Of a stretch of 64,000 nucleotides of DNA, positions 57,201 to 62,900 are shown piece by piece. The stretch is taken from assembly GCA_016169945.1 (NCBI GenBank), contig JADLSH010000365.1, positions 2,559,501 through 2,623,500 on the forward strand, read 5' to 3'. A program made the translations under genes and the position numbers. The DNA comes from Trachythela sp. YZ-2020 (taxonomy: Eukaryota > Cnidaria > Anthozoa > Malacalcyonacea > Clavulariidae). The notes under the pieces are model-generated. The model did no database searches. It had not been told where the DNA came from and saw nothing but the letters and a program-made list of their open reading frames with translations. Every line of letters starts with the position of its first letter. Within the stretch, counting starts at the first letter, position 1.

Positions 57201-57344
57201 ATTACATCTATAGTAAAACACATCATATCTTTGTTAACTGTTTAGGCGATCATGAAAGCTTTAGAAGATGCACGAAAACAAGACCCCAATGTGAAAGTCG
57301 CTGAGGTGACGATCACCAAGCAGGAGACAGAGGATGATGACTAA
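22489..57344 (+). CDS. EPB41-like: Protein 4.1-type FERM protein with nine inserted vWA modules (whole gene)
   Basis: I model 37 coding exons, 7,620 bases, 2,539 residues. Order: FERM (about 29-302), FERM-adjacent region (303-377), short linker (378-413), nine vWA modules (414-2062), charged coiled coil (2063-2203), Ser/Thr/Pro-rich linker, 4.1 C-terminal domain (to 2539). The ATG at 22489 has an in-frame TAA 18 bases upstream. Every junction uses GT/AG and keeps frame. FERM proteins of this family tie membrane proteins to spectrin and actin beneath the plasma membrane; no signal peptide or membrane segment is visible, so the vWA modules would be cytoplasmic. I see no clear spectrin-actin-binding segment. 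The fusion is inferred from phase-compatible exons on one strand, not from a transcript. An alternative is a separate vWA gene nested in a 4.1 intron, but the vWA block has no start, no signal peptide and no stop of its own. A 3'UTR intron (donor at 57346, acceptor at 58061) is possible. Confidence 0.82.
23871..24209. mobile_element. MITE with 27-bp inverted repeats in FERM intron 3
   Basis: CATATATGCCAGGGTGCATT and the following CCATGTA are exactly mirrored at the right end. A second, partial copy of the right end lies just inside (about 24152-24182). No coding content. Confidence 0.75.
25492..25690 (+). repeat. tRNA-derived SINE (head type 1)
   Basis: It starts TCTTCGGTGGCGCGGTCGTC and contains GTGGGTTCGATTCTCGC, a good match to a tRNA B box, after an A-box-like TGGCGCGGTCG. 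Then come TTTTTCCCCGGCACTCG and CTCCCACAGG body motifs. The same head occurs near 26,902, 35,269 and, on the minus strand, 30,660. Confidence 0.7.
26902..27830 (+). repeat. SINE (head type 1) split by a transposon
   Basis: The head (CACGGTTGTCAGAGCAAGC, GTGGGCTCGATTT) is at 26902-26990. The body (GGGTTTTCTCCAGGTACTT) and tail (AACTAACCCTTCCATCATAG) resume at about 27655-27830. The insertion between them is described separately. It lies in FERM intron 7. Confidence 0.65.
26991..27646. mobile_element. ~655-bp hAT-like MITE inside the SINE
   Basis: It starts TAGGGATGAGCCGAT and ends ATCGGCTCATCCCTA, with many inner CCGATTA/TAATCGG motifs pairing across the element. TAGGGATG ends suggest hAT. 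No exact 8-bp target duplication flanks these ends, although TGACACCTA occurs on both sides a few bases away. Three tandem GACAAAAGACGCCGGTTTT units lie inside (about 27397-27465). Confidence 0.7.
28847..29304. mobile_element. Fold-back element with ~200-bp arms
   Basis: The left arm (28847-29045) and right arm (29092-29304) are near-perfect inverted copies. For example CTTCAAGACTTTAGGTAAAA is mirrored by TTTTGCCTAAAGTCTTGAAG, and GTGCTATAACCATTGAACTA by its complement at the far end. The loop is under 50 bases. It ends 26 bp before FERM exon 11. Confidence 0.85.
30480..30665 (-). repeat. SINE (head type 1), minus orientation
   Basis: Read on the minus strand it starts GGGGCTTCGGTGGCGCAGTC, passes a B-box-like segment and ends with the CTCCGG..TTTCCTCC body. 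A shorter relative of the body lies at about 29510-29580. FERM intron 12. Confidence 0.65.
30697..30919 (+). CDS. EPB41-like: FERM-adjacent (FA) region, exon 13
   Basis: This 223-base exon encodes residues 303-377 and continues the FERM domain directly (TFYR|LREPDSPKGG). LPRLNSRFRYSDRTLFQLRQ matches the FA core of protein 4.1, which carries phosphorylation sites in relatives. The second half is basic (RRWSDRYSERKRPAPR). It ends in phase 0. Confidence 0.9.
32159..32267 (+). CDS. EPB41-like: Linker exon 14 before the vWA cassette
   Basis: It encodes VPVTSAEPEGTMNEEEQQRY and then RQKLAAKFGVKSGDEK, a short acidic/basic helix. It begins in phase 0, matching exon 13, and ends in phase 1. Because the coiled-coil exon 31 also begins in phase 1, the whole vWA cassette sits in what would otherwise be one phase-1 intron. 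Confidence 0.75.
32361..32894 (+). CDS. EPB41-like: vWA module 1 (exon 15, no internal intron)
   Basis: This 534-base exon is bounded by phase-1 splice sites. It has the vWA order: strand A (MDVVFTFGACG), helix (FEKEKDMVSGFLETI), YYGVIEYG, the loop SGEGRAIDKAL, strand KALVIFANGKS and strand IIAVGIGDD. The canonical DxSxS is GACGP and the TDG motif is ANG, so metal binding is not expected. It ends HEVSEG before the next module. Confidence 0.88.
33341..34429 (+). CDS. EPB41-like: vWA module 2 (exons 16-17)
   Basis: Exons 33341-33624 and 34162-34429. Strand A reads DVTFVMGASGAEG; later motifs are GEGKALDKAL, VVVFANGKTGAE and VVAVGLGDDVSEEEL. The outer sites are phase 1; the internal intron is phase 0, right after ALDDTDK. 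MIDAS residues are missing (GASGA, ANG). A SINE-like repeat lies in the internal intron. Confidence 0.87.
33763..33930 (+). repeat. tRNA-derived SINE, second family
   Basis: ATGGTCAGCAGAGCGCTGCA, then a B-box-like CAAGTTCGATTCTTGG, then the body TCGTAACCGCTCCTGGTTAG and TATGTATACAATTTTCGCTC. A second copy with the same body is at 47570-47740. Confidence 0.65.
35269..35410 (+). repeat. SINE (head type 1)
   Basis: GGCTTCGGTGGCGCAGTCGT head and TTCTCCGGGTACTCCGGTTT body. It lies in the intron before vWA module 3. The B-box region appears to be deleted. Confidence 0.65.
35540..37278 (+). CDS. EPB41-like: vWA module 3 (exons 18-19)
   Basis: Exons 35540-35754 and 36945-37278. DIAFAFGASGAEAD, YGVIEYSSEA, then after a phase-0 intron following KERLKAQ come GEGVGLDKAL, VLIVFTSGKAN and IVAVAIGNNVDE. 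The internal intron is earlier in the domain than in module 2. TDG is TSG here. The outer sites are phase 1. A MITE and other fold-backs lie in the internal intron. Confidence 0.87.
36034..36236. mobile_element. ~200-bp fold-back MITE flanked by TA
   Basis: TAGCCGAATTCATATTAGGG with ACGGGAAACTCGTCTTAGAC is mirrored at the right end, with the motif GACGAGTTTCCCGTC repeated inside. TA flanks suggest a Tc1/mariner-type target. It is nested in a repeat unit also seen near 63.8 kb. Confidence 0.8.
36352..36510. repeat. Fold-back repeat with GATGGTGGTCAAC ends
   Basis: GCAGCAGATGGTGGTCAACT at the left pairs with GGTTGACCACCATTTGCTGC at the right. A diverged relative lies at about 40085-40225. No coding content. 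Confidence 0.7.
37819..38382 (+). CDS. EPB41-like: vWA module 4 (exon 20, no internal intron)
   Basis: A single 564-base exon with phase-1 ends. DIMFALGSAGVEAEMVF, YALVEYAENA, GEGLGLDKAL, VLVVFTNAQSKAR and VVVVAIGTDVSEEEL. DxSxS is GSAGV and TDG is TNA. Together with module 1 it is one of two intron-free modules. Confidence 0.88.
38465..39190 (-). repeat. 118-bp dispersed units, about six copies
   Basis: In minus orientation, with the same TCTATCAGTTCTAAACTGTT and TACTACAGGAGGAAACC motifs as 16905-17870. The outer copies are degraded. They fill most of the intron between vWA modules 4 and 5. Confidence 0.8.
39282..40619 (+). CDS. EPB41-like: vWA module 5 (exons 21-22)
   Basis: Exons 39282-39571 and 40355-40619. 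LDVVFAVGAAGRDANEIF, FAVIEFGHKA, GDGKCLDKAL, then a phase-0 intron after EHAVQ, then RVLIVLTNAKSNAR and VQVVAVGNDVNEEEL. Outer ends are phase 1. MIDAS residues are absent. A type-2 SINE head is at about 39590-39735 in the internal intron. Confidence 0.87.
40981..42469 (+). CDS. EPB41-like: vWA module 6 (exons 23-24)
   Basis: Exons 40981-41336 and 42277-42469. LDIVFAFGSFGEAAEEIF, HYGVIEIGPRA, GDATGLDHAL, RVLVVFTNGKSGAQ, a phase-0 intron, then ELKKNSERLSKANVDIIVVA and IGDDVDDDE. The internal intron is the latest in the domain of all modules, directly after TNGKSGAQ. Outer ends are phase 1. Confidence 0.86.
42700..43165 (+). repeat. 118-bp dispersed units interrupted by a small MITE
   Basis: Three or so plus-oriented units (GGTTTCCTCCTG, GAGAACAGTTTAGAACTGAT). 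The second-to-last is split by the inverted-repeat element at 42935-43078. Confidence 0.75.
42935..43078. mobile_element. ~145-bp MITE with GCCGGTTGTATAAAA ends
   Basis: GGCCGGTTGTATAAAAGT is mirrored by TTTTTTATACAACCGGCGCC. TAGTTAACT-type motifs pair inside. The repeat unit it interrupts resumes on the other side (CCTCCTG, then TGTAGTATCACTGG), so TG may be its target duplication. Confidence 0.75.
43283..44288 (+). CDS. EPB41-like: vWA module 7 (exons 25-26)
   Basis: Exons 43283-43542 and 44003-44288. MDIVFVLGAAGDGADTVY, YSLVDYGPKA, GEGKALDK, a phase-0 intron, ALEQSVDLLETHG, RVILFANGKSGAN and VVTVAVGDDVNEEEL. Outer ends are phase 1. A type-2 SINE lies at about 43590-43780 in the internal intron. 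Confidence 0.87.
44349..45700. repeat. 10-bp CAACTCTCAT minisatellite, ~1.35 kb
   Basis: About 130 copies of CAACTCTCAT and variants (GCACTCTCAT, CAACTCTCGT), in opposite orientation to the 11.8-13.5 kb array. The left edge begins CCAGGTCAAACGAGAATGAG and CTCGCTCGCGTTTGACC, the terminal motifs of the same element; the right end lacks them. In the right half a 20-bp period alternating GCACTCTCGT and CAACTCTCAT dominates, a higher-order repeat. Three plus-strand frames stay open through it, which is an artefact of the period. It lies between vWA modules 7 and 8. Confidence 0.9.
45859..47158 (+). CDS. EPB41-like: vWA module 8 (exons 27-28)
   Basis: Exons 45859-46101 and 46853-47158. FDIIFAFGAMGNSADMIH, YGVVEYGTKA, then a phase-1 intron inside the GEG loop, then KALDKALEQSCELF, VLIVFTNGKSSARA and LIVVAIGDDVSVEEL. 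It is the only module whose internal intron is phase 1. DxSxS is GAMGN and TDG is TNG. Confidence 0.87.
46117..46545 (-). repeat. 118-bp dispersed units, about 3.5 copies
   Basis: Highly similar minus-oriented units with TTATTTAGACTGGGTAGC as a local variant, indicating amplification in place. They lie in the internal intron of vWA module 8. Confidence 0.85.
47570..47740 (+). repeat. tRNA-derived SINE, second family
   Basis: GCAGAACGCTGCACCGGAAT, B-box-like GCAGGTTCAATTCCTGCC, and body CGCAACTGTTCCTGGTTCGG, as at 33763-33930. Confidence 0.7.
47843..49161 (+). CDS. EPB41-like: vWA module 9 (exons 29-30)
   Basis: Exons 47843-48017 and 48788-49161. VDVVFALGTSGYHGDEMF, YAMIEYVDP, a phase-2 intron after VHF, then GDGSAMAEGL, KVLIVMMNGPLGGRAGEL and VITVAIGDEVDHDEL. 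It is the most diverged module: the LDKAL motif and TNG are altered, and its internal intron is the earliest. Outer ends are phase 1. Confidence 0.85.
48504..48648. mobile_element. Fold-back MITE with ~57-bp arms
   Basis: TAGACTTGCTCCAAGTCTGT with CTCTGAAAGGGGTTTTATTT is mirrored on the right. ACTAGT lies at both outer edges. A related single end occurs at about 20350. It lies inside vWA module 9's intron. Confidence 0.75.
49315..49620 (+). repeat. 118-bp dispersed units, degraded
   Basis: Three partial plus-oriented units with AGAACTGATAGAGATATCC- and TTTAGGTTTCCTCCTG-type motifs, directly before the coiled-coil exon. Confidence 0.7.
49657..50078 (+). CDS. EPB41-like: Charged coiled-coil exon 31
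   Basis: A 422-base exon encoding residues 2063-2203. A short lead (TPVHDEVVREEKFSRQVFLQ) is followed by about 100 residues almost only of E, R, K, Q and L (RRQEEERLRLAEERR, LEQERLELEQLERETLELER), a single alpha-helix or coiled coil. It starts in phase 1, matching both module 9 and linker exon 14. Such helices act as spacers or dimerisation rods. I see no equivalent in vertebrate protein 4.1. Confidence 0.88.
50506..51673 (+). CDS. EPB41-like: Linker exons 32-34
   Basis: Exons 50506-50711, 50973-51059 and 51384-51673. The first has KKAHRKTLDLEESVAEKASF, the place where a spectrin-actin-binding segment would be expected, but the resemblance is too weak to call. The others are rich in Ser, Thr, Pro and acidic residues (PPPEETSSPPPEIPN). 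The last leads into NVETRTVIYEP, which matches the start of the 4.1 C-terminal domain (TETKTITYE in vertebrates). Confidence 0.8.
51115..51235 (+). repeat. (CCTTA)n microsatellite
   Basis: CCTTACCTTACCTTGCC-type repeats with CCCGCC interruptions, in the intron after exon 33. Confidence 0.85.
51710..52027. repeat. Degraded 118-bp units preceding the satellite
   Basis: Mixed-orientation fragments with GGGAGAACAGTTTAGAACTA and GACCAGTAATGGGTGG. The order of these motifs matches the parts from which the 26-bp satellite unit appears to be made. Confidence 0.65.
52028..55885 (+). repeat. 26-bp satellite, ~148 copies (3.86 kb)
   Basis: The unit is AGATCTAGGAAGAATAGACC plus AATAAC, extremely uniform, with AATAGC as the main variant and rare deletions (near 52225, 52720, 53230). 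It fills the intron between exons 34 and 35. The last unit runs straight into GAATAGTTTAGACTGAAC and GCTATCCAGTATAAATAAAG, that is, a 118-bp repeat unit. Confidence 0.95.
56014..57344 (+). CDS. EPB41-like: Protein 4.1 C-terminal domain, exons 35-37
   Basis: Exons 56014-56213, 56674-56802 and 57246-57344 (TAA). GDPVVVTRRLKIDTTPVSQT, VVTKTITIEGDGEPLTAEEL, RIQKVEQVVTSKQF, FIVETGDPDADAAIMKALED and KVAEVTITKQETEDDD. The final segment parallels the vertebrate 4.1 ending (ITGDADIDHD, KEQHPDMSVTKVVVHQETE). The stop is followed one base later by a splice donor (GTATGA), so a 3'UTR intron ending at 58061 is possible. In relatives this domain binds membrane and junction proteins. Confidence 0.9.
56515..56626 (+). 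repeat. Duplicated exon-36 start (decoy acceptor) plus 43-bp tandem pair
   Basis: TGCAGACTGTAACAAACAGC, the acceptor and first bases of exon 36, occurs once at 56511-56530 and again at the true site (56670). After the decoy a 43-bp unit (TAGTAATGGTAGTTCTGATA...) is repeated twice (56541-56583, 56584-56626). The decoy frame runs into TAA and lacks the rest of the exon. Confidence 0.8.
56890..57130 (-). repeat. 118-bp dispersed units, two copies
   Basis: Minus-oriented units with AGCTCTATCAGTTCTAAACT and CCATAGAGGTCCAGTAATGG, in the last intron. Confidence 0.75.
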
Positions 57345-57784
57345 GGTATGATGTGAGAAAAATGAAAACATTTTGGCTTTCTAAATACCCTTAAAGGCAA
57401 ACGTAGCGGTGGGGGGAAGAGAGTGCGTACCCCAATTCTCTCCCCTCCGGATAATGTTAGCCACTAGACATTACAGAGATTAGGTATTAGAATAGGCATT
57501 ACATTATTATTGATACTTGTAATGGAAACTCGACATTCCCTCCTGCGTATAGTGAGCGGTAGCGCCACACGATGCGAATAAAATAGCAATATTAACAGCA
57601 AATTTTCTTTGACTAAATTTCTAAATATTAATCTTTTCTCCATCGAGGTCTTCACTCTCGTTCCAGTATTTTGGTCGTCCGAAACAAAATGAGCATATTA
57701 AATATATTAACATTAACAAGAGCAAGCATAAATACATTATGCGATCTTCCGAACACCCGCTTTGAAAATATGCACATTTCCCCC

Positions 57785-57875
57785 AGTGTTAGGGTTAGAG
57801 TTAGGAATGATATTGTTAGGATTAGAGTTCGACTTAGGATTAGGGTTTAAGATTAGGATTTAGGATTAGGGTTAA
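57785..57875 (+). repeat. Degenerate telomere-like TTAGGG stretch
   Basis: GTGTTAGGGTTAGAGTTAGG, then GGATTAGGGTTTAAG and GGATTAGGGTTAATAC. It is an imperfect run of the animal telomere hexamer, inside intergenic DNA. Confidence 0.6.
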
Positions 57876-58535
57876 TACGATTGGTTTAGATTGATGATGT
57901 TTAATATGAAAATTGACCCCAAAAATTATGTATAATCGAGTGACACTATGTTACTACAAAGCATATTGGACAAAATATTCCGTTGTCTTTACTTTTGTTA
58001 AATTATGAGCTTTTATTCGGCCTTAGAACAAGCCTAATCGAGTATTTTTTCTGTCTTCCAGGAGATCGTTCGTCCGTCTTTCACCGTCGATATAATATGC
58101 TGCAAGCCCTGGTTTTAATTATATTACGGGTAGTGTTGTAGAAACTGTTTTTTCATATTTTAACTGTGCTGCATAAGGCATCATATACTGTAGGTATTTA
58201 TTTTTTCTTCTTATTAAAGTGACTTGCTCCCCGTAGAGCACAGTTAAATTAAACTGTAGTGTAAGATAGATGAACTTTTTGTCTGCTGTGTTTTTTTTTT
58301 CACGAAAAACGGCTTCCTTGCAAGGGTAGTATTTGAAATATTTCGGTCGTTTGACCGTGAATTTTCCAGTCACTACAAGTGTAACTTCTGTCGCACTAAA
58401 TCGTAATCATGTTGGAATTTATTAGTTGTTTAATTTATATATACCTTTTTGTTTTGTTTTGGTAACTATAGAGAATTAATAGAATCATACTAGTAAGTAG
58501 TATACTATTGCAAATGCTGTAATTTGATTGGCTAC

Positions 58536-58774
58536 GCTACTCGCTATCTAATTGTCGATAGATAGCGAGTAGCGAAACAGCCATCTCCTCGGCGCGATTT
58601 TTAACGAATTTATTTCAATAAATTATGAAAAACGTTTTGAAATACTGTTTTCTTGCTGGTTTCTACTAAAACAATTAGATTATTCGCTCTCGATTTCTAT
58701 GAGATGATAGTTCATTCGGGCTTCGCCCTCATCAACTATCACCTCATAGAAATCTTGAGCTCATCTAATTGTTA
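58536..58774. repeat. Fold-back elements
   Basis: GCTACTCGCTATCTA pairs with TAGATAGCGAGTAGC (58536-58573). AACAATTAGAT through TTTCTATGAGATGATAGTT pairs with its complement ending at 58774. They may be two ends or tandem members of one small family. Confidence 0.65.
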
Positions 58775-58949
58775 AGTAGATTCCTGTGGTTGTTGTTTGT
58801 TTTTTTTAACAAATTTTATTTGGATCAATCTATATACAAACATGCAAAAAAAAAGCGAATATTTACATAGTACAACGCAGACATTTTAAAGTTGGATCCA
58901 AAAAGGCAAGGTACGAACGGGACTCTTCAAAAAGTTCCCATGCAAGGCA

Positions 58950-59570
58950 CCTGCTGTTGTTGTTGTCGTTGTATTTGTCGTTGTCGTTGTCGTTGTCGTC
59001 GTCGCTGTTGCTGCTGCCGTTGGTGTTGTCGTTGGTGTTATTGCTGTTGGTGTTATTGCTGTTGGCACAGAGTAGAGATACAGAGGTGTAACGAGTGTAC
59101 CCACTTATGCTTCAGACGCTTGCCGAGCATGCGCAGTTAAAGTGCACGATTCAGATGGCGGCTCGCTTTTAACGGCAGTTTACCTTTTAGCAGTACGTAA
59201 AAATGCGAAAGACCTTAAGATTGTGAAACTTTAAAGAGCCGAAAATGTTGGGAACTTGGGGAATGTTGGGAACTTGGAATGGGGGAAACTTGCCGAGCAT
59301 GCGCAGTTGCTCATTTTTTGCCCGGCCGCCTGAAATCAGGTGGGTACACGAAAACGCAAGTGTTTACGACGGTCCGTTCCACCTCTGTATGATCTCTACT
59401 CTGTGCTGTTGTTGCTGTCGTTGTTGCTGTCGTTGTCGCTGTCGTTGTTGATGTTGCTGTCGTTATTGTTGCCGTTGTTGTTGCCGTTGTTCTATTTCTT
59501 GCTGTTATTGTTTTTGTTGCTATATCGTTCTTGTATTTTGTTGCTGTTCTTGTTGTTAATGAGGATGTTG
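58950..59570 (+). repeat. GTTGTC/GTTGCT trinucleotide-rich block split by a MITE
   Basis: TTGTCGTTGTCGTTGTCG-like sequence lies at about 58950-59064 and resumes at 59407-59570. The same composition on both sides of the MITE suggests one original array. It opens long meaningless cysteine- or leucine-rich frames. Confidence 0.8.
59065..59406. mobile_element. 342-bp MITE inserted in the trinucleotide block
   Basis: It starts GCACAGAGTAGAGATACAGA and ends TCTGTATGATCTCTACTCTG plus TGC, inverted repeats with a 3-bp indel. Two copies of CTTGCCGAGCATGCGCAGTT lie inside in direct orientation. No ORF. Confidence 0.75.
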
Positions 59571-59640
59571 CTGCAGATGATATGTTATTTTGATTGATTA
59601 TGGATAATTATTGATAATGATGTCGATGTTTGAATGCATT

Positions 59641-59925
59641 TCAATATTTGAAAAACAGTATGTAGTCCTTGCAAGTACATACATCTGATTGTAACTGACC
59701 GACATCACTGTTGTATGTCACATAAGTACCTTTTAATTGATCTTGAGCCCCTCCTAATGGTTGTGCAGTATGAAAAACAAATTCAGTATGTTTAATTAAT
59801 AGACCTCTATGAAGTACTTTGTCTTGAAACAGCTGCTCCACAGCAAACTCTTCAATATTAACAAGGCGCCACCACAAACCATTGATAAACATTCGCAAAC
59901 CTTTGAGCCTGTGAACGTTTGTCAT
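59641..59925 (-). other. Protein-like minus-strand frame, unassigned
   Basis: A 94-residue frame reading LRMFINGLWWRLVNIEEFAV, HTEFVFHTAQPLGGAQDQLK and TYVTYNSDVG. The composition looks like real protein rather than a shadow, and a CACAG acceptor-like site sits near its start. I recognise no family. It could be an exon of a minus-strand gene, a gene relic, or chance. Confidence 0.25.
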
Positions 59926-59961
59926 TTACAAGTTACTTTTTGTTAACTGCAAAAACTAACT

Positions 59962-62900
59962 ATGCGAGACCTAATTCTTTTTCAATGGCTCATATTATCT
60001 TTTTCTGCAACAAAACAATCGTTTTGCTTGCCTGCAAATGCAGAGCAAGATGTATTCACTTTTTTTAAACGTGGAACTGGCCTTCCCGGTCCTTCAATGT
60101 CGTTTGACAAATCTCTGAAGACGGGAATTTTTGAATTTGAATTCAAGACTTTTGTGGAGCGAGCCTTGATGCTGTATCAAGATGATAACGGAGAATCGGA
60201 CTATATAAGGTTTGTAGGAAGATTTTTGGTATTGTATCTTGCTTTAAATAACTCCTTTAGTCTTTGAAAACATTCGAATCAATGTTTTTGAATGTGTTAA
60301 AATGCTGTTGACCTCCGGCAGGTCTTACCAACCACTTAGCATCATCGCCCAGATGAAAAATTCCTTCTACTGAAGGGATAATTTCGGATGAAGATACTAT
60401 AGCGAACGGAGTGTCGAAACGTTGGGTCCCGAGTGCAGTTCCACCGGACTTTTGTCTTGCAGCAGGAGTTCAATGTAATCAGAGCCCATTTTAGCATGAA
60501 TAATCTTCAAGCCTGTTCAGTATTTATACTGACACACAAAAGTAATTGTTTAGTTGCTTACTAGAAATTTAGTAGTCCATTTCCAATGTCTTAGGCAAAT
60601 GCAGTAACGTAAATGGCATACAATACAACCAATCGTAGTTGACCTTAAAACGAGCTCCTGTATGCAGGAGTCTCCAGATGTCGTCTGGACAACAACTTGA
60701 ACCGCTAGGCGCTGCTCCGTAATGAACTCCTGACCGGCTTCTTTCATCATAAGCAAATTTAAGGGTGAATAAGCGCAAGGGGTATATATGCGCTTCGTTT
60801 TGCCTCTATATTCTGTTTCCTAAGCCGCTAAGCACTGTCCATTGGCAAATGAAATCGTCCGGCGTTTAGACAGAACAAAATAATTTATCCGCATAATTCA
60901 TATCGATCGATACGGACTAAAAAAAGACAAGATACTTTCACCGCATGGCCATGTGTGAAGAATACTTCCAGTTTGACTCGACCAAACATCGCAGGTTTTC
61001 TCCGGGAACTCTGTGCTTCGGCTTACGTATGGAAAACAGTTCAAACAGAACTGATACTGTCTAGTTCAACTTTGTCCTGTATTTTGTCTTGACAGGATGG
61101 CAATAAATAACGGACGGCTCCAATTCTCATTTCCCGTCGAGTACAGTGAACGTTCCTTCAGCACTGAAATGTTGTACAATGATTTTAAATGGCACAAAGT
61201 GAGAATTGAAAGAAATACAACTCATTTTAAGTTGGTCTTCGCTGGGAAGTTGAAAGCTGTCCTAGCGTCGCGTTCACTGACTTTCTCGAGTAATCTTCAG
61301 CTGGGAGGATTCCCAAGAAGTCGCTCTGAACAACAAATTTCTATAACAGACCCTAAGGCTCTGAATCTGTATGCTAAACCTCTGCATTGGAGGTAATGTG
61401 CGTTGTTTATTTGTTAACAAATTGAGGGTTGCTTCGCGTGTGCCTAAAAGATATAAACAAAATCTCGACGTTTCGAGCTAAAGCCCTTCGTCAGGAGAAA
61501 TTAGTAGTGTTTATTTGTTAGTCGTGTCTGAGAATGATGCTTTCAGTTTGTTTCTACCAAACGGACCTGTAACGGATTGGTTTTACTTATGGGAGAACAG
61601 TTAGAATTGATAGAGTTATCCTCTTTATATTAATACTGGAGCAATGGATGATGACCTTCACTAGATCTCTCATGGGGAGAGAAGTTAAGAACTGACAGAG
61701 TTATCCAGTATAAATAGATAAAGTAAGTTTAGTTTGGGATTCCTCCTACAGTAACACTGTGTACCAAAAGGGATGGCTCTTAATGGATCTCTACGGAGAC
61801 AGTTTAGAACTGATGGAGTTATCCAGTATAAATAAAGTTAGTTTAGTTTAGGTTTCCTCCCGTAATAACACCAATAACAAGGACTCTTACTACACATCTA
61901 GAAAGTTTAGAACAGTTTAGAGCTAACCGGTGTAAATAGAGCTAACCGGTGTAAAGTGTAAAGTTATAGTAAGACTGGATCAATAAGGGGTGACCTTTAC
62001 TGCACCTCTTGGAGGAGGACAGGAAAAAACTGACAAAGCTATTCAGTATAAAAATGCGCGGAGAAGATTTTAGGTCAACATGTACCTCCAAGTCTACTAT
62101 ACACCTTAAGCTCATGAATATGTTTTTGTCCATTAAAATGCCGCGAAGACTATAGATTAAAGTGCGTTGACTTTGTCAACTAATGTCCTTAATTTTAGGG
62201 GATTCTTTATTGGATGTGTAAGAAACATCAAATATGGTCCAGATGAATCTCGATTAATACCAATTGATGATATTCCCAGTCTGAGATCTTATGTTACGAA
62301 AGGTAGTTGTAACCTAAGCCTGTGTGATAAGCGACGCATGAATAAGCCTCCAGGAATTTGTGAGAACAAGGGTGTTTGTATACCAGAGGGAGAGAGCTCA
62401 GCCACATGCGACTGCCGATGGACTGGCTATGATGGATCCAATTGTACAGAAGGTAAGACCCAGGGCAGACCAGGAAACATTGTTGGGGAAACATTGTTTT
62501 CCTAGCCATGTTTCCCAAAGGTGGGCAAACCAAAAAACATTGTTTCCTAGCCATAAGGTGGACAAACCAGGAAACATTGTTTCCTAGCCATGTTTCGCAA
62601 AGGTGGGCAAACCAGGAAATATTGTTTCCCAGCCATGTTTCCCAAAGGTGTACAAACCAGGAAACATTGTTTCCTAGCCATGTTTGCCGAAGGTGGGCAA
62701 ACCAGGAAACATTGTTTCCTAGCCATGTTTCCCAAAGGTGTACAAATCAGGAAACATTGTTTCCTAGCCATGTTTCCCAAAGGTGGGCAAACCAGGAAAC
62801 ATTGTTTCCCAGCCATGTTTCCCAAAGGTGTACAAATCAGGAAACATTGTTTCCTAGCCATGTTTCCCAAAGGTGGACAAACCAGGAAACATTGTTTCCT

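Larger units (their letters stand above)
57345..59961. other. Intergenic region between the FERM-vWA and neurexin-like genes
   Basis: It contains a possible 3'UTR exon from 58062 (an AATAAA lies at about 58617), degenerate telomere-like repeats (57785-57875), fold-backs (58536-58774), a trinucleotide-rich block with a MITE (58950-59570) and a doubtful minus-strand frame (59641-59925). No firm gene. Confidence 0.55.
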
